Below, in pieces: positions 7,467 through 15,111 of a stretch of 64,000 nt of DNA (the stretch's first letter is position 1; every line of letters starts with the position of its first letter). The translations under genes were made by a program, and so were the position numbers. The DNA lies in assembly GCA_028707535.1 (NCBI GenBank), contig JAQWAU010000003.1, positions 1 through 64,000 on the forward strand, read 5' to 3'. Below the pieces are notes generated by a model. That model did no database searches and was not told the DNA's origin. It saw nothing but the letters and a program-made list of their open reading frames with translations. Origin of the DNA: Heliobacteriaceae bacterium. GTDB taxonomy: Bacteria > Bacillota > Desulfitobacteriia > Heliobacteriales > Heliobacteriaceae.

Positions 7467-8990
7467 TTAAGCCAACAGGTCTTTCCGGCGGTAAACGGTT
7501 TTGCCCCCGGAAAGACTGGTTGCTACCGTTTGCAGGATTGTGGGCAGGTGGATGTGCCGGGAAAAGAAAACCGGCTTTTCTTCGGTAATGGCATGTTCTT
7601 TAATTAGCCACATGGCGGTATGGGAAATGTGTTGCGTCAAGATGACCAAAACGTCACACCGGTTAAGCATTCTCGCCCATTCCGGTTTACGGGCATCACT
7701 GCAGAGCAACCGGCAAGGGTATGTTTTGGGGTCGGCAGGATTGTTTCGCACCCCGCCAAAGATGCCTACCGTCAAGCCGTGCAGGGTGGTGAGGGCTACT
7801 TCCCGGTCGGAGGTTGCCGGTAGCCGACTACCGGCGGTGGCGACTTCCTGTAACACTGCCGGTGGTGGGGGAGCAGGTTGCAGTTCTTTGATTTGGCTCC
7901 TTAGTTCACGATTTAAAGCTTTTAGGTCGCGAATTTTCTGGGCTTGGTCTGACGGAGGAGTAACCGCTGGGAACCGCCGGTCTTTCTGCAGACGCCGGTT
8001 TTCTTGGTTGGCCTGGGAGAGTTGGCGCCCCAGGCCGGTCAGGTGGTCTTGTTGCCGGGCAATGGTTTTTTGCAACCGGGTGATGGTGTTCCGGGTTTCG
8101 GCCAATTCGGTTTTCAAGCGGCGGGAATAGGCCATAAACCGGGAGCCGGTATCGAATGGGGAGATCAGGTTAAAAAGTGCTCTATTGCGGATGGGTTCAA
8201 GATTTGGTACCACGGGAAAACCGAGCAGAACAAAGCTCAACATTGTCCGGCCGAGCATTCTTTCCAGTTTGGCCACATTTAATTTTTGATAATAAAGACC
8301 TGGAATCAGCAGTAACTGCACCGTGAAAGAGACGATAGCATGGAAAAGAAGCTCCAGTTTTGACGGCGGAAAGGTGGCAATGAAGCAATCCCGGACCTTG
8401 GCGATTAGTTTCAAGTATCGCTTTTTGGCTTTGCCCGCAGTGCCTGAACCGACTTTGGCCGTGGGGGAAGGAAGGTCCTGGGGGAGCATGTTCAGTACCT
8501 TAAGCACCTCGAGGAATTCCCCGAGATCCATTTCCGTGATGATTTGGGGCCAGTGAATGCTGAAATAGGCTCGACACCGGGACAAGAAGGCTTGTTGACT
8601 GCTCGCCCATAAGGCTTCTTGCCGGTGCCACTGGGCGGTGAATTCCTGTTGTTGGGCCCAGGTGCGGGTTATTGGAAACACTCCGGGATGGCCGACTACC
8701 GGTACCTCCGAAAAACCAATCTGGTAGCTCCGGGTTTCCCGGGGTGTACCGTTGTCGTCGGTGAACTTTAATTTGACGTGTGTAGCCGGCCGGGTAACCG
8801 CACAGCAGCTAATGGCCGGGATCGGATACAGTATTTTGCCAATTAACATCCGGGGGTCGTTTGGCGCCATCTCCCGGGCCGGTGGCGACGGCAGGGTTAA
8901 CTGCTGATTTTTTTGACAATAAGGACATTGCCGGGATACCACCGGTACTAACCGGAAATCCGGCATAAAGGCCAGTTGGGTTATTTCCAC
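7467..8990 (-). CDS. Coiled-coil protein with C-terminal DUF2325-like domain, under Moco riboswitch
   Basis: No experimentally characterised family was recognised for the whole 507-residue protein. Near residue 20 is a CPYCQKNQ zinc-binding pair; ISCCAVTRP follows near residue 58. Residues about 280-380 form a long charged coiled coil (ELAETRNTITRLQKTIARQQ and on). The last 90 residues resemble DUF2325: VGIFGGVRNNP, then CDVLVILTQHISHTAMWLIK. No signal peptide; probably cytoplasmic. The GTG start is 8 bases from a Shine-Dalgarno that is the 3' strand of Moco riboswitch B, so translation should fall when cofactor is plentiful. This suggests a role in Mo/W acquisition, handling or cofactor use, but the biochemical activity is unknown. 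Confidence 0.75.
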   Translation of the reverse strand: MEITQLAFMPDFRLVPVVSRQCPYCQKNQQLTLPSPPAREMAPNDPRMLIGKILYPIPAISCCAVTRPATHVKLKFTDDNGTPRETRSYQIGFSEVPVVGHPGVFPITRTWAQQQEFTAQWHRQEALWASSQQAFLSRCRAYFSIHWPQIITEMDLGEFLEVLKVLNMLPQDLPSPTAKVGSGTAGKAKKRYLKLIAKVRDCFIATFPPSKLELLFHAIVSFTVQLLLIPGLYYQKLNVAKLERMLGRTMLSFVLLGFPVVPNLEPIRNRALFNLISPFDTGSRFMAYSRRLKTELAETRNTITRLQKTIARQQDHLTGLGRQLSQANQENRRLQKDRRFPAVTPPSDQAQKIRDLKALNRELRSQIKELQPAPPPPAVLQEVATAGSRLPATSDREVALTTLHGLTVGIFGGVRNNPADPKTYPCRLLCSDARKPEWARMLNRCDVLVILTQHISHTAMWLIKEHAITEEKPVFFSRHIHLPTILQTVATSLSGGKTVYRRKDLLA

Positions 8991-8998
8991 TGGATGAC

Positions 8999-9109
8999 TC
9001 TCCTTTCCAAAAACGGGGGGCTGAACCGTTTCCCGTCCAACCCTGACCTGGCTTAAGCAGGTGGCCCAGACTTCATAGATGGTCTTCCTTAGAAGTAAGG
9101 GCTCGGAGA
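8999..9109 (-). promoter_or_regulatory. Moco/Tuco riboswitch B (internal, translational)
   Basis: On the minus strand: CTCCGAGCCC, TCTAAGG, GGGCCACC, GGTTGGACGGGAAACGG, CAGCCCCCCGT, TTTTGGAAAGGAG. It begins 16 bases after the fmdE-type gene and ends 8 bases before the GTG of the DUF2325-like gene. The closing strand GGAAAGGAG is also the ribosome site of that gene, so P1 formation should hide it. No terminator hairpin lies between aptamer and gene, unlike the other three copies. Confidence 0.78.
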
Positions 9110-9125
9110 TTGCTTATATTTAAAG

Positions 9126-10121
9126 TTAACTATGGGGACTGGTTTTCGGCAAGTCTGCCAGATAGGCAGCGGTCATGCCACAAACGTGGTCACAGAACCG
9201 GCGCCGTTCCGGTGATTCCCGGTTACCCAAGGTGGTGGTCAGTGTCCGGCAGTTCGTGGACCCGAAAAGCATTAGGAAGCTGCGCTTGAAAACTTCAACC
9301 GCTGATTCCGGATTGGTTTTCAGGAGGCCTAAGACTAATTCCCCGGCGGCAAAGGCAGCACAGGTTCCGCCACCGGTGGTGCCTCCCCGCCAAGCCGCCA
9401 ACATGGGGATTAGGCCCGGCAGGTTGGGAATAACCTTAAAGTCGGTCAAGGCCTGGATGACGGCTTGGCCGGCGTTTAGTCCCGCTTGGTGGTATGTTTG
9501 GGCTTTTTCACGGGCCAGAACCGAAATATCTTCCGGGTTTTGGTCTTCTGCTTTTCCGGCCGGCCGGTAATAGTCAGGTCCTACACAGCCCCGGCATAAA
9601 CAACGGTCACCGATCATTACTTCCCGTGCGTCGTTGATCCCCTCACCACAAACGGAACACATTACCCGGCGCACCGGCTTGCCTGGTAGATCTTCAGGGG
9701 CAATTGTCACCACTACTTCTTCCAGGCGAAGCAACTCTTCATCAGGAATAATCCGGTAAGCGTCGAGGTACGGGTTGGCGGAATCGGGACAATACTGCTT
9801 GGCCAGTTCCCGGGTGCCTTCCGGTACCCATACCCGGACTGCTTTCCGGGTGTTCAGGTCGACAAACGTAGCCGCCATTTTGCCGTAGTCAACGTGTTTC
9901 AAGGTGCGCCGGCCTAACTTACAACCGGTGACCGAGTGAATCGCATCGGTGGCACAGCGGTCAATTTCCACGTAGACAATCAGGTTGCGGTATTTTTTCG
10001 GTTCGGTAATCCCGAGCCAGCGCAAGGCGGCCATACTAATCCTGACCCCCAGGATTTGGCCGGCACAGAGATGGCCGTGGTAAGCGACCGCTTCCTCCAG
10101 CAAAACCTCAAAACTTTTCAT
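9126..10121 (-). CDS. FmdE-family protein fused to a C_GCAxxG_C_C-like redox domain
   Basis: The N-terminal half (331 aa total) is FmdE: AYHGHLCAGQILGVR near residue 13, with the conserved His and Cys, then a zinc-finger pair VMCSVCGEGI and CLCRGCVGP near residues 178-205. FmdE is known as an accessory protein encoded with molybdenum formylmethanofuran dehydrogenase and is common in anaerobes without that enzyme. The C-terminal 110 residues resemble the putative redox-active C_GCAxxG_C_C family: GGTTGGGTCAAF, FGSTNCRTL, and CDHVCG. The usual first cysteine of that domain (NCxxA) is replaced by alanine (NAGQA). The second ATG (10121) has better spacing from GGAGG than the first (10124). Last gene before riboswitch B. 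Confidence 0.8.
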   Translation of the reverse strand: MKSFEVLLEEAVAYHGHLCAGQILGVRISMAALRWLGITEPKKYRNLIVYVEIDRCATDAIHSVTGCKLGRRTLKHVDYGKMAATFVDLNTRKAVRVWVPEGTRELAKQYCPDSANPYLDAYRIIPDEELLRLEEVVVTIAPEDLPGKPVRRVMCSVCGEGINDAREVMIGDRCLCRGCVGPDYYRPAGKAEDQNPEDISVLAREKAQTYHQAGLNAGQAVIQALTDFKVIPNLPGLIPMLAAWRGGTTGGGTCAAFAAGELVLGLLKTNPESAVEVFKRSFLMLFGSTNCRTLTTTLGNRESPERRRFCDHVCGMTAAYLADLPKTSPHS

Positions 10122-10135
10122 CATCAATCCTCCAG

Positions 10136-10885
10136 TTAAAGTGTCAGGCCTTTTCTGGCAATATTGACACAGCGGGCTGCCGGGCGAAAACTGCGGAACC
10201 CGCCGCCTTCGGCGAGGCAACGCCAAACAAGTTCGGGATTCTCGACAACCAATCCCCCCAGGATATCCACCCCGAAATCAAACATTACCGGGCTTAGGGG
10301 GGTGCTGGGACCGAGCAAGACGGTCACAGCCTTGCGCGATAATTCCAAGAGCCGGGGCATCGTTTTATTGATTAGGGTCGAAGCGGTAATGAGCACGACA
10401 TCTTGTTCCGGTAATAAGTATTCCAGGGCGGTGTCCGGCAGGTCACCATCGTGCGGTTGCCGCTCAAAAACGGTGAGGATGGTATTTTGCCGCAGTTGTT
10501 CCATGTGGGGGAAATGACCGATTATCCCCACTTTTTTCCCCCGGGAAAGGTCCAGGATAAAATCGAAGGCACTGATATCCGGTAGTTGGGTCAGTCCTTT
10601 GCCGCTTAACTGTTCGACTGCCTTGGGGGTGTTTAAGCAGGAGTTGATTGCCGCCAGGCCGATGGCCGCCTCGGTGAAGTTCCAAGACTTGATGAGGCCG
10701 GCAAGGTCTCTAAGTTCTCGCCCCTGCAGGGCGCCGGCCAATGTTGTTTCCTTTCCCGAACGGGGAACCGAAAGGGCCAGACCCAAGGTTTCCCCTTGCA
10801 CGGCGGTCCACCATAAGCCGGCCAGCACCCTTTGGGCTTTGCCCGGGGTGGTGGTTTCCAGCAGATGATCATACAAGTCCCACAA
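10136..10885 (-). CDS. DUF364 (putative heavy-metal-chelation) protein, copy 2
   Basis: A 249-residue DUF364 protein. The C-terminal Rossmann-like domain is clear: KVGIIGHFPHMEQL near residue 117, DVVLITASTLINKTM, TVLLGPSTPLSP, and the end motif GGLVVENPELVWRCLAEGGG. The N-terminal part is a shorter DUF4213-like region. A structure of a family member led to the suggestion of heavy-metal chelation, but no reaction is proven. TTG start with AAGGAG nine bases upstream. It is paired with a second, longer DUF364 gene 13 bases upstream; the two are diverged, so they may form a heterodimer or act on different intermediates (inference). Confidence 0.85.
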   Translation of the reverse strand: MWDLYDHLLETTTPGKAQRVLAGLWWTAVQGETLGLALSVPRSGKETTLAGALQGRELRDLAGLIKSWNFTEAAIGLAAINSCLNTPKAVEQLSGKGLTQLPDISAFDFILDLSRGKKVGIIGHFPHMEQLRQNTILTVFERQPHDGDLPDTALEYLLPEQDVVLITASTLINKTMPRLLELSRKAVTVLLGPSTPLSPVMFDFGVDILGGLVVENPELVWRCLAEGGGFRSFRPAARCVNIARKGLTL

Positions 10886-10898
10886 GTGCGTTCACTCC

Positions 10899-11735
10899 TT
10901 AATATGCCGGTTCGATTACGGTGCGTTCTACTGATTTGCCGAACAAGTGGTAACCTGATCCCCCTTCGCTTAGTACCGCCAAGGTCTCATCCGGTTTGGT
11001 TACTTCGATGCCTCCCAAACGCGTTACTCCCCGCTGAAACAAGGGTCCCGGCAACATACCGGCGGTTGGGCCGACGACCACCGCACCGGCCTCCGGCTTT
11101 TTCATCGCGAGAATTGTTTCCAGGGAGTCATTGAGCAGGGTAGTGCCGGTAATAATCAGCAGATCGGTGGCGCCGACAACCTCTGCCGCTTGTTCCGGCG
11201 GAACATAATACGGCAGCTCGTCAGGCTTTAAGGTCCGGGGATCCAATTCGAGGATCGCGAAAGGCTTACCCCGCTTTTTTAAAAGGCGGATGTAGGGAAC
11301 CAAAGCACCGACTACCGTGACTTGCGCTTGTTCCGGGATGGGAAAGTCATCCAGGGGGTCGCGGCCGTACCGGATTATGTAGTCCGGCGGACTAATCTGC
11401 CGGCAAGTCGTGGATAAGGCGTTAATTACGGCAATGGCCAAGGCTTTCTTGATCGGGGAACCTTGGCCTGATTCCGCCAGCAAACTGGCGACACTTTTGC
11501 CCCGTAAGGCCCCGGGATTGGGCATTACCCGGGCTGAGCTAGGGCAGCATACTGCTTCCGGGATTGACTTAATCGGGGTAAAACACATGCCGCCGGTTTG
11601 GTTGCTGAGCTTAACCCCGGTAAAAAACAAACCGATTACGGCCTGTTCCAGCCGCAAATCCGCGTAATCTTTGCCCAGCGATTCCTGCAGACCGGCAAGT
11701 ACTGCCGCAATAATGCCCGGTTTTACATCACCCAC
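10899..11735 (-). CDS. DUF364 (putative heavy-metal-chelation) protein, copy 1
   Basis: A 278-residue protein with DUF4213-like N-terminus and DUF364 C-terminus (VTVVGALVPYIRLLKKRG near 135, DLLIITGTTLLNDSL, VVVGPTAGMLPGPLFQRG, GGIEVTKPDETLAVLSEGG). Unlike copy 2 it carries a cysteine group at GGMCFTPIK and EAVCCPSS, which could bind metal. GTG start with AGGTGGTG upstream. It sits in the riboswitch-controlled operon between a methyltransferase and copy 2. Its placement after a metal-type ABC transporter supports a role in handling the imported oxyanion or metal, but this is inference. Confidence 0.87.
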   Translation of the reverse strand: MGDVKPGIIAAVLAGLQESLGKDYADLRLEQAVIGLFFTGVKLSNQTGGMCFTPIKSIPEAVCCPSSARVMPNPGALRGKSVASLLAESGQGSPIKKALAIAVINALSTTCRQISPPDYIIRYGRDPLDDFPIPEQAQVTVVGALVPYIRLLKKRGKPFAILELDPRTLKPDELPYYVPPEQAAEVVGATDLLIITGTTLLNDSLETILAMKKPEAGAVVVGPTAGMLPGPLFQRGVTRLGGIEVTKPDETLAVLSEGGSGYHLFGKSVERTVIEPAY

Positions 11736-11756
11736 AATAAAACACCACCTGTAGAA

Positions 11757-12791
11757 TTAACAGCAGCGCCGGGTAAGGTCTGCCGCCGTTTTTTTCGTTG
11801 CCAGACAAAGCTTGGAGACGCCAAAGATGCTGGGGATATCCGTAATCACCGGCGGGGTAAACCCGGCTTGTTGCAGCAAGCCGGCAAACCGGTCGGGGTG
11901 GCAAAGCGGGTGGCCCAAACTTTGCAAGGATTTAGTCAGCTCGTTTAAACCATTAGTCATTATACAACCGGGGCTGCAAAACCAGTGGTTTAAAACCAGC
12001 AATCCACCCGGTCGCAGTGCCTGGTAGAACCGGGCAAAAATACCGGGTAAGTCCTTACGGAATTGATATAAAACATGGGAAGCAAGCAAAAGATCGGCGC
12101 CTTGTCCCCAATCAGCAGTCTTTAAGTCTCCGGCGACGGTATGTAAACGGGAAGTTAACCCAAATTCCGCGATGTTTTGCCGGGTAAAGGGGATGAATCC
12201 GGGTTGGTCGAAAATTCTGCCGGTAAGCTCCGGGTGGACTTCACAAAGGGCAATCGCGTACAACCCGTGGCCACCGCTTAAGTCCAGCAACGATTTGGCT
12301 TTGGCAAAGCCCGGCCAAGCAATGACCGCATTGGTTACCGCCTGGACTTCACCCCGCAGGGCCTGCTGGTTCAAGGCCCGGAAGTTCTCCTGGTTTGGAC
12401 CGGGCGATAAACCGGCAAACTGGTCTTGGGTTAAGATTTCCCCTAATTGCCGCCACGACGGGTCTTCACCCAGGTTTTTCAGATAGTCTCCTTGATAGGA
12501 CGGGTTGCTGCGGACGAAAAAAGTGGCGGCTAATTGGGTATTCGCAAATAAACCTTCGTTACTGTCGAGCAGACCCAATTCAACTAATGCTCGCAGATAG
12601 CTGCGGATCAACATGCCGTTTATTTTCAGGCCGGTCGTGATTGTGTCCAATGAACTTGGTCCATTGCTGGCCAACCAATCAAACAGGTTAAGGTCAACGG
12701 CGGATTTTACGACCTGAAAGGCTTTAAAGCCTTCTAAAATCCGGTCGATCATCACCACACTGCCCGGAACTTGCCGGTTCATGAGAAACAT
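11757..12791 (-). CDS. SAM-dependent methyltransferase (O-methyltransferase-like) in Mo/W operon
   Basis: A 344-residue class I methyltransferase with an N-terminal winged-helix dimerisation region (FDWLASNGPSSLDTITTGL) and the SAM motif SLLDLSGGHGLYAIALCEV near residue 178, followed by GRIFDQPGFI and ASHVLYQFRKDLP. The layout resembles the acetylserotonin/CrtF O-methyltransferase group, though the substrate is unknown. The extreme C-terminus is RRCC, an unusual vicinal-cysteine tail that could bind metal. ATG start with GGGAGGAG upstream. Its position between the ABC transporter ATPase and DUF364 genes suggests modification of a metal-binding or cofactor molecule (inference). Confidence 0.82.
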   Translation of the reverse strand: MFLMNRQVPGSVVMIDRILEGFKAFQVVKSAVDLNLFDWLASNGPSSLDTITTGLKINGMLIRSYLRALVELGLLDSNEGLFANTQLAATFFVRSNPSYQGDYLKNLGEDPSWRQLGEILTQDQFAGLSPGPNQENFRALNQQALRGEVQAVTNAVIAWPGFAKAKSLLDLSGGHGLYAIALCEVHPELTGRIFDQPGFIPFTRQNIAEFGLTSRLHTVAGDLKTADWGQGADLLLASHVLYQFRKDLPGIFARFYQALRPGGLLVLNHWFCSPGCIMTNGLNELTKSLQSLGHPLCHPDRFAGLLQQAGFTPPVITDIPSIFGVSKLCLATKKTAADLTRRCC

Positions 12792-12826
12792 TTAAACTCC
12801 TCCCAAGTTATCGTGTATATAATCGG

Positions 12827-13618
12827 TTAAGCAAGTAAGGGGACACAGACCTTGATTTCCTGCCGGGGTTTTTCCCTGATCTGGGCGGAAACCACCTTGA
12901 TCCTGGCGGCATAAAGGTCGCTGAGGCTGGTGTCGGTAACGATTTCGTCCGGGTTGCCGATGGCGAGAATTTTACCTCCTTTCATGATGGCCACTTTGTT
13001 GCAGGCTAGGAAAGCATGGTTGGGAAAATGGGAAGTCATAATAATGGCGAATTCGGCCCGGGCAAGCTCGTTGATAATCTTCAGGATGCGGGTCTGGTTG
13101 CCGTAGTCCAGGCTGGCGGTTGGTTCGTCCATAATCAGCCAGGCTGACTGTTGGGCCAAGGCCCGGGCGATCAACACCAGTTGCCGCTCACCACCGCTGA
13201 TCTCGCTAAACGGCTTTTTGGCTAAGTGGGAGATGCCGACATCGGCCAGGGCGGCCTGGGCAATCTCCTTGTCCCGGGGTGTTGGGGTGGCGATGGCCTT
13301 TAAGTGGGGGTTGCGGCCCATCAAGACCATATCCAGGACTTCATAGGGAAAAACCGAGGTGGTGGCCTGGGGCACATAAGCGACCGCTCTGGCCAATTCT
13401 TTGGGGGTCAAGCTGGTACTGTCCCGGCCACCGATCCGGATCTTGCCTTGTTTCATTTTGTTGATCCCCAGCAGACAGCGTAATAAAGTAGTTTTCCCGG
13501 TGCCGTTAGGGCCCAAAAGGCACAAAACATCCCCTTTAGCCACGGAAAAAGAGATCCCGTTTAAGAGGTTGGGCTGACCGGGATAATTAAAACACAAACT
13601 TTCGACGACGAAACTCAT
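12827..13618 (-). CDS. ABC transporter ATP-binding protein (FepC/BtuD-type; probable molybdate/tungstate)
   Basis: A 263-residue ATPase with Walker A GPNGTGKTTLLRC, Q-loop YVPQATT, signature ISGGERQLV, Walker B WLIMDEPTA and the switch histidine (TSHFPNH). It energises the FecCD permease whose stop overlaps its ATG (ATGA). Start at 13618 was preferred over the ATG six bases upstream because the ribosome site GAAGGG abuts the latter. Family members import haem, siderophores, B12 or molybdate; the shared Moco riboswitches favour Mo/W. Confidence 0.9.
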   Translation of the reverse strand: MSFVVESLCFNYPGQPNLLNGISFSVAKGDVLCLLGPNGTGKTTLLRCLLGINKMKQGKIRIGGRDSTSLTPKELARAVAYVPQATTSVFPYEVLDMVLMGRNPHLKAIATPTPRDKEIAQAALADVGISHLAKKPFSEISGGERQLVLIARALAQQSAWLIMDEPTASLDYGNQTRILKIINELARAEFAIIMTSHFPNHAFLACNKVAIMKGGKILAIGNPDEIVTDTSLSDLYAARIKVVSAQIREKPRQEIKVCVPLLA

Positions 13619-14637
13619 GTCCATCCCTTCTTTACTTTTGATAACAAAAAGATAAAAAACGGGGCGCCGATGATGGCGGTAAGAATCCCTAAGGGAATCT
13701 CTACACTGCTGGCGTTGCGGCAAATGTTGTCAACGAGCAGTAAATATCCGCTACCCAATAAAAGCGAGGCCGGCAGCAGCACCTGGAAGTTGGGACCGAC
13801 CAACATGCGGGCCATATGGGGCACCAAAAGGCCGACCCACCCGATGATCCCGCTGATACTGACCGCCGCCGCCGTCATCAGGGTGGCACAAAGGACAATG
13901 ATTGCCCGGATCCGGGTGATGTTGACCCCGAGGGCGATTGCTTCCTCTTCACCGATGGACATAATATTAACTTGCCAGCGAATGAGGGACAAGACGATGA
14001 TGGAAAGGACAATCGGGACCAAGACGAACTGGACATCGGTGGTACCGACTTTGTTTAAACCGCCCATCAACCAGAAGGTAATAGCCGGCAAGGTATCCAA
14101 GGGATCAGCCAGGTATTTGACGATGGATAGCAAAGCTTGAAAAAGCGCGGAAATGACCATCCCGCCCAAGACCAGGACAATAATGGAGTTGCGAGCAAAA
14201 AGCCGGCTGATCAGATAAGAGGCGCCGACTGCCACTAAGGCGAAAATGAAGGCCATTAACTGGACCGCCAACCAGGGATAATGCAGGAGCATTCCTAAGG
14301 CGGCGCCAAAGCCGGCCCCGGCCGAGACACCCAAAATGGCGGGGGAGACCAGGGGATTTTTAAACAAACTTTGGTAGGCGGCCCCGGATACGGACAAGGC
14401 GCCACCGACCAAGATCGCCGCAATAATCCGGGGAAACCGCACTTGTAACACAACGGTCTCCATGGTATCGGTCCAGGTTTTCGGCACCGCAAAAAACTTG
14501 GCGGCCAAGATGGCAATTACCGTTTGAGGTGAAATCGGGTAACGCCCCAGGAGAAAAGACACGAAGAAAATTACAATCAAAATCACCAGAAGCACGAATA
14601 TTTTGAAATGGACTCCGGTAATTCGAGATAGGAACAT
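13615..14637 (-). CDS. ABC transporter permease, FecCD/BtuC family (probable molybdate/tungstate)
   Basis: A 340-residue membrane permease with about ten helices and typical FecCD motifs: FPRIIAAILVGGALSVSGAA near residue 75, NPLVSPAILGVSAGAGFGAA, a cytoplasmic coupling region IGEEEAIALGV, and GWVGLLVPHMARMLVG. The ATG at 14637 follows GGGAG. It is the first gene of the riboswitch-controlled operon, preceded by two tandem Moco riboswitches and two terminators. The cognate binding protein is encoded apart, on the plus strand at 6303. Confidence 0.92.
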   Translation of the reverse strand: MFLSRITGVHFKIFVLLVILIVIFFVSFLLGRYPISPQTVIAILAAKFFAVPKTWTDTMETVVLQVRFPRIIAAILVGGALSVSGAAYQSLFKNPLVSPAILGVSAGAGFGAALGMLLHYPWLAVQLMAFIFALVAVGASYLISRLFARNSIIVLVLGGMVISALFQALLSIVKYLADPLDTLPAITFWLMGGLNKVGTTDVQFVLVPIVLSIIVLSLIRWQVNIMSIGEEEAIALGVNITRIRAIIVLCATLMTAAAVSISGIIGWVGLLVPHMARMLVGPNFQVLLPASLLLGSGYLLLVDNICRNASSVEIPLGILTAIIGAPFFIFLLSKVKKGWT

Positions 14638-14668
14638 TTTTTTTACTCCCTGTTGAAATCGCCTGTTC

Positions 14669-14706
14669 ACGAAAAGAAAAACCCAAGAAGGGATACCTTC
14701 TCGGGT
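14669..14706 (-). terminator. Terminator after Moco riboswitch C
   Basis: On the minus strand ACCCGAGAAGG pairs with CCTTCTTGGGT, followed by TTTTTCTTTT. It lies between riboswitch C and the permease start, so it is the expected off-switch of that aptamer. Confidence 0.85.
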
Positions 14707-14730
14707 CAACAGACCGAAAAATTGCGGTAT

Positions 14731-14845
14731 CCTCCTTTCCAAACACGGGGGGCTAGCTGGTTTCCCGGCCAACCGGACCGGCGGATAAAGCCGGTGGCCC
14801 CAGTTTCATAAAAACTAAGTTTCCTTAGAAACAGGGGCTCGGAGG
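14731..14845 (-). promoter_or_regulatory. Moco/Tuco riboswitch C (promoter-distal of a tandem pair)
   Basis: Minus-strand blocks in order: CTCCGAGCCCC, TTTCTAAGGAAAC, GGGGCCACC, a GGCTTTATCCGCC hairpin, GGTTGGCCGGGAAACC, TAGCCCCCCGT, TTTGGAAAGGAG. The conserved blocks match copies A, B and D while the variable stems differ, showing compensatory variation. A terminator follows at 14669-14706. Confidence 0.8.
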
Positions 14846-14860
14846 GAATATGCGGTTTAA

Positions 14861-14910
14861 AAACAAAAATGGTTTTGAAAAGGTGATCGTTACCCTTCGC
14901 AAAACCATTA
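14861..14910 (-). terminator. Terminator between the tandem Moco riboswitches
   Basis: Minus strand: AATGGTTTTG with following AGGG pairs with CCTTTTCAAAACCATT, then TTTTTGTTTTT. Upstream bases GATCGTT (in 14921-14930) can pair with AACGATC (14884-14890) inside this stem, giving a plausible antiterminator. This makes riboswitch D an independent attenuator ahead of C. Confidence 0.8.
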
Positions 14911-14929
14911 GTTAACCATGGAACGATCA

Positions 14930-15046
14930 TCTCCTTTCCAAAGTGGGGGGCTTGCCGGTTTCCCGGGCAAACCCAGACCTGCCGCGACGGCAGGTGGCCT
15001 GACCGTCATAAGGTGAAACACCTTTTAGACGAGAAAGGCTCGGAGA
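14930..15046 (-). promoter_or_regulatory. Moco/Tuco riboswitch D (promoter-proximal of a tandem pair)
   Basis: Minus-strand blocks: CTCCGAGCC, TCTAAAAGG, GGCCACC, hairpin CTGCCGTCGCGGCAG, GGGTTTGCCCGGGAAACCGG, AAGCCCCCC, CTTTGGAAAGGAG. Its own terminator lies at 14861-14910 before riboswitch C begins. Two complete aptamer-terminator units in series should give tighter or more digital repression of the transporter operon. Confidence 0.8.
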
Positions 15047-15068
15047 TTTATGTAAACATCTTGCCTAT

Positions 15069-15097
15069 AGCTTAAAGGGTCCGGACAATTTCGTCAA
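15069..15097 (-). promoter_or_regulatory. Possible promoter of the Mo/W transporter operon
   Basis: On the minus strand TTGACG (15097-15092) and TAAGCT (15074-15069) are 17 bases apart. The -35 is good and the -10 weak. A transcript from here would begin about 15 bases before riboswitch D. Confidence 0.35.
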
Positions 15098-15111
15098 GGA
15101 CAAGTTTGAGC

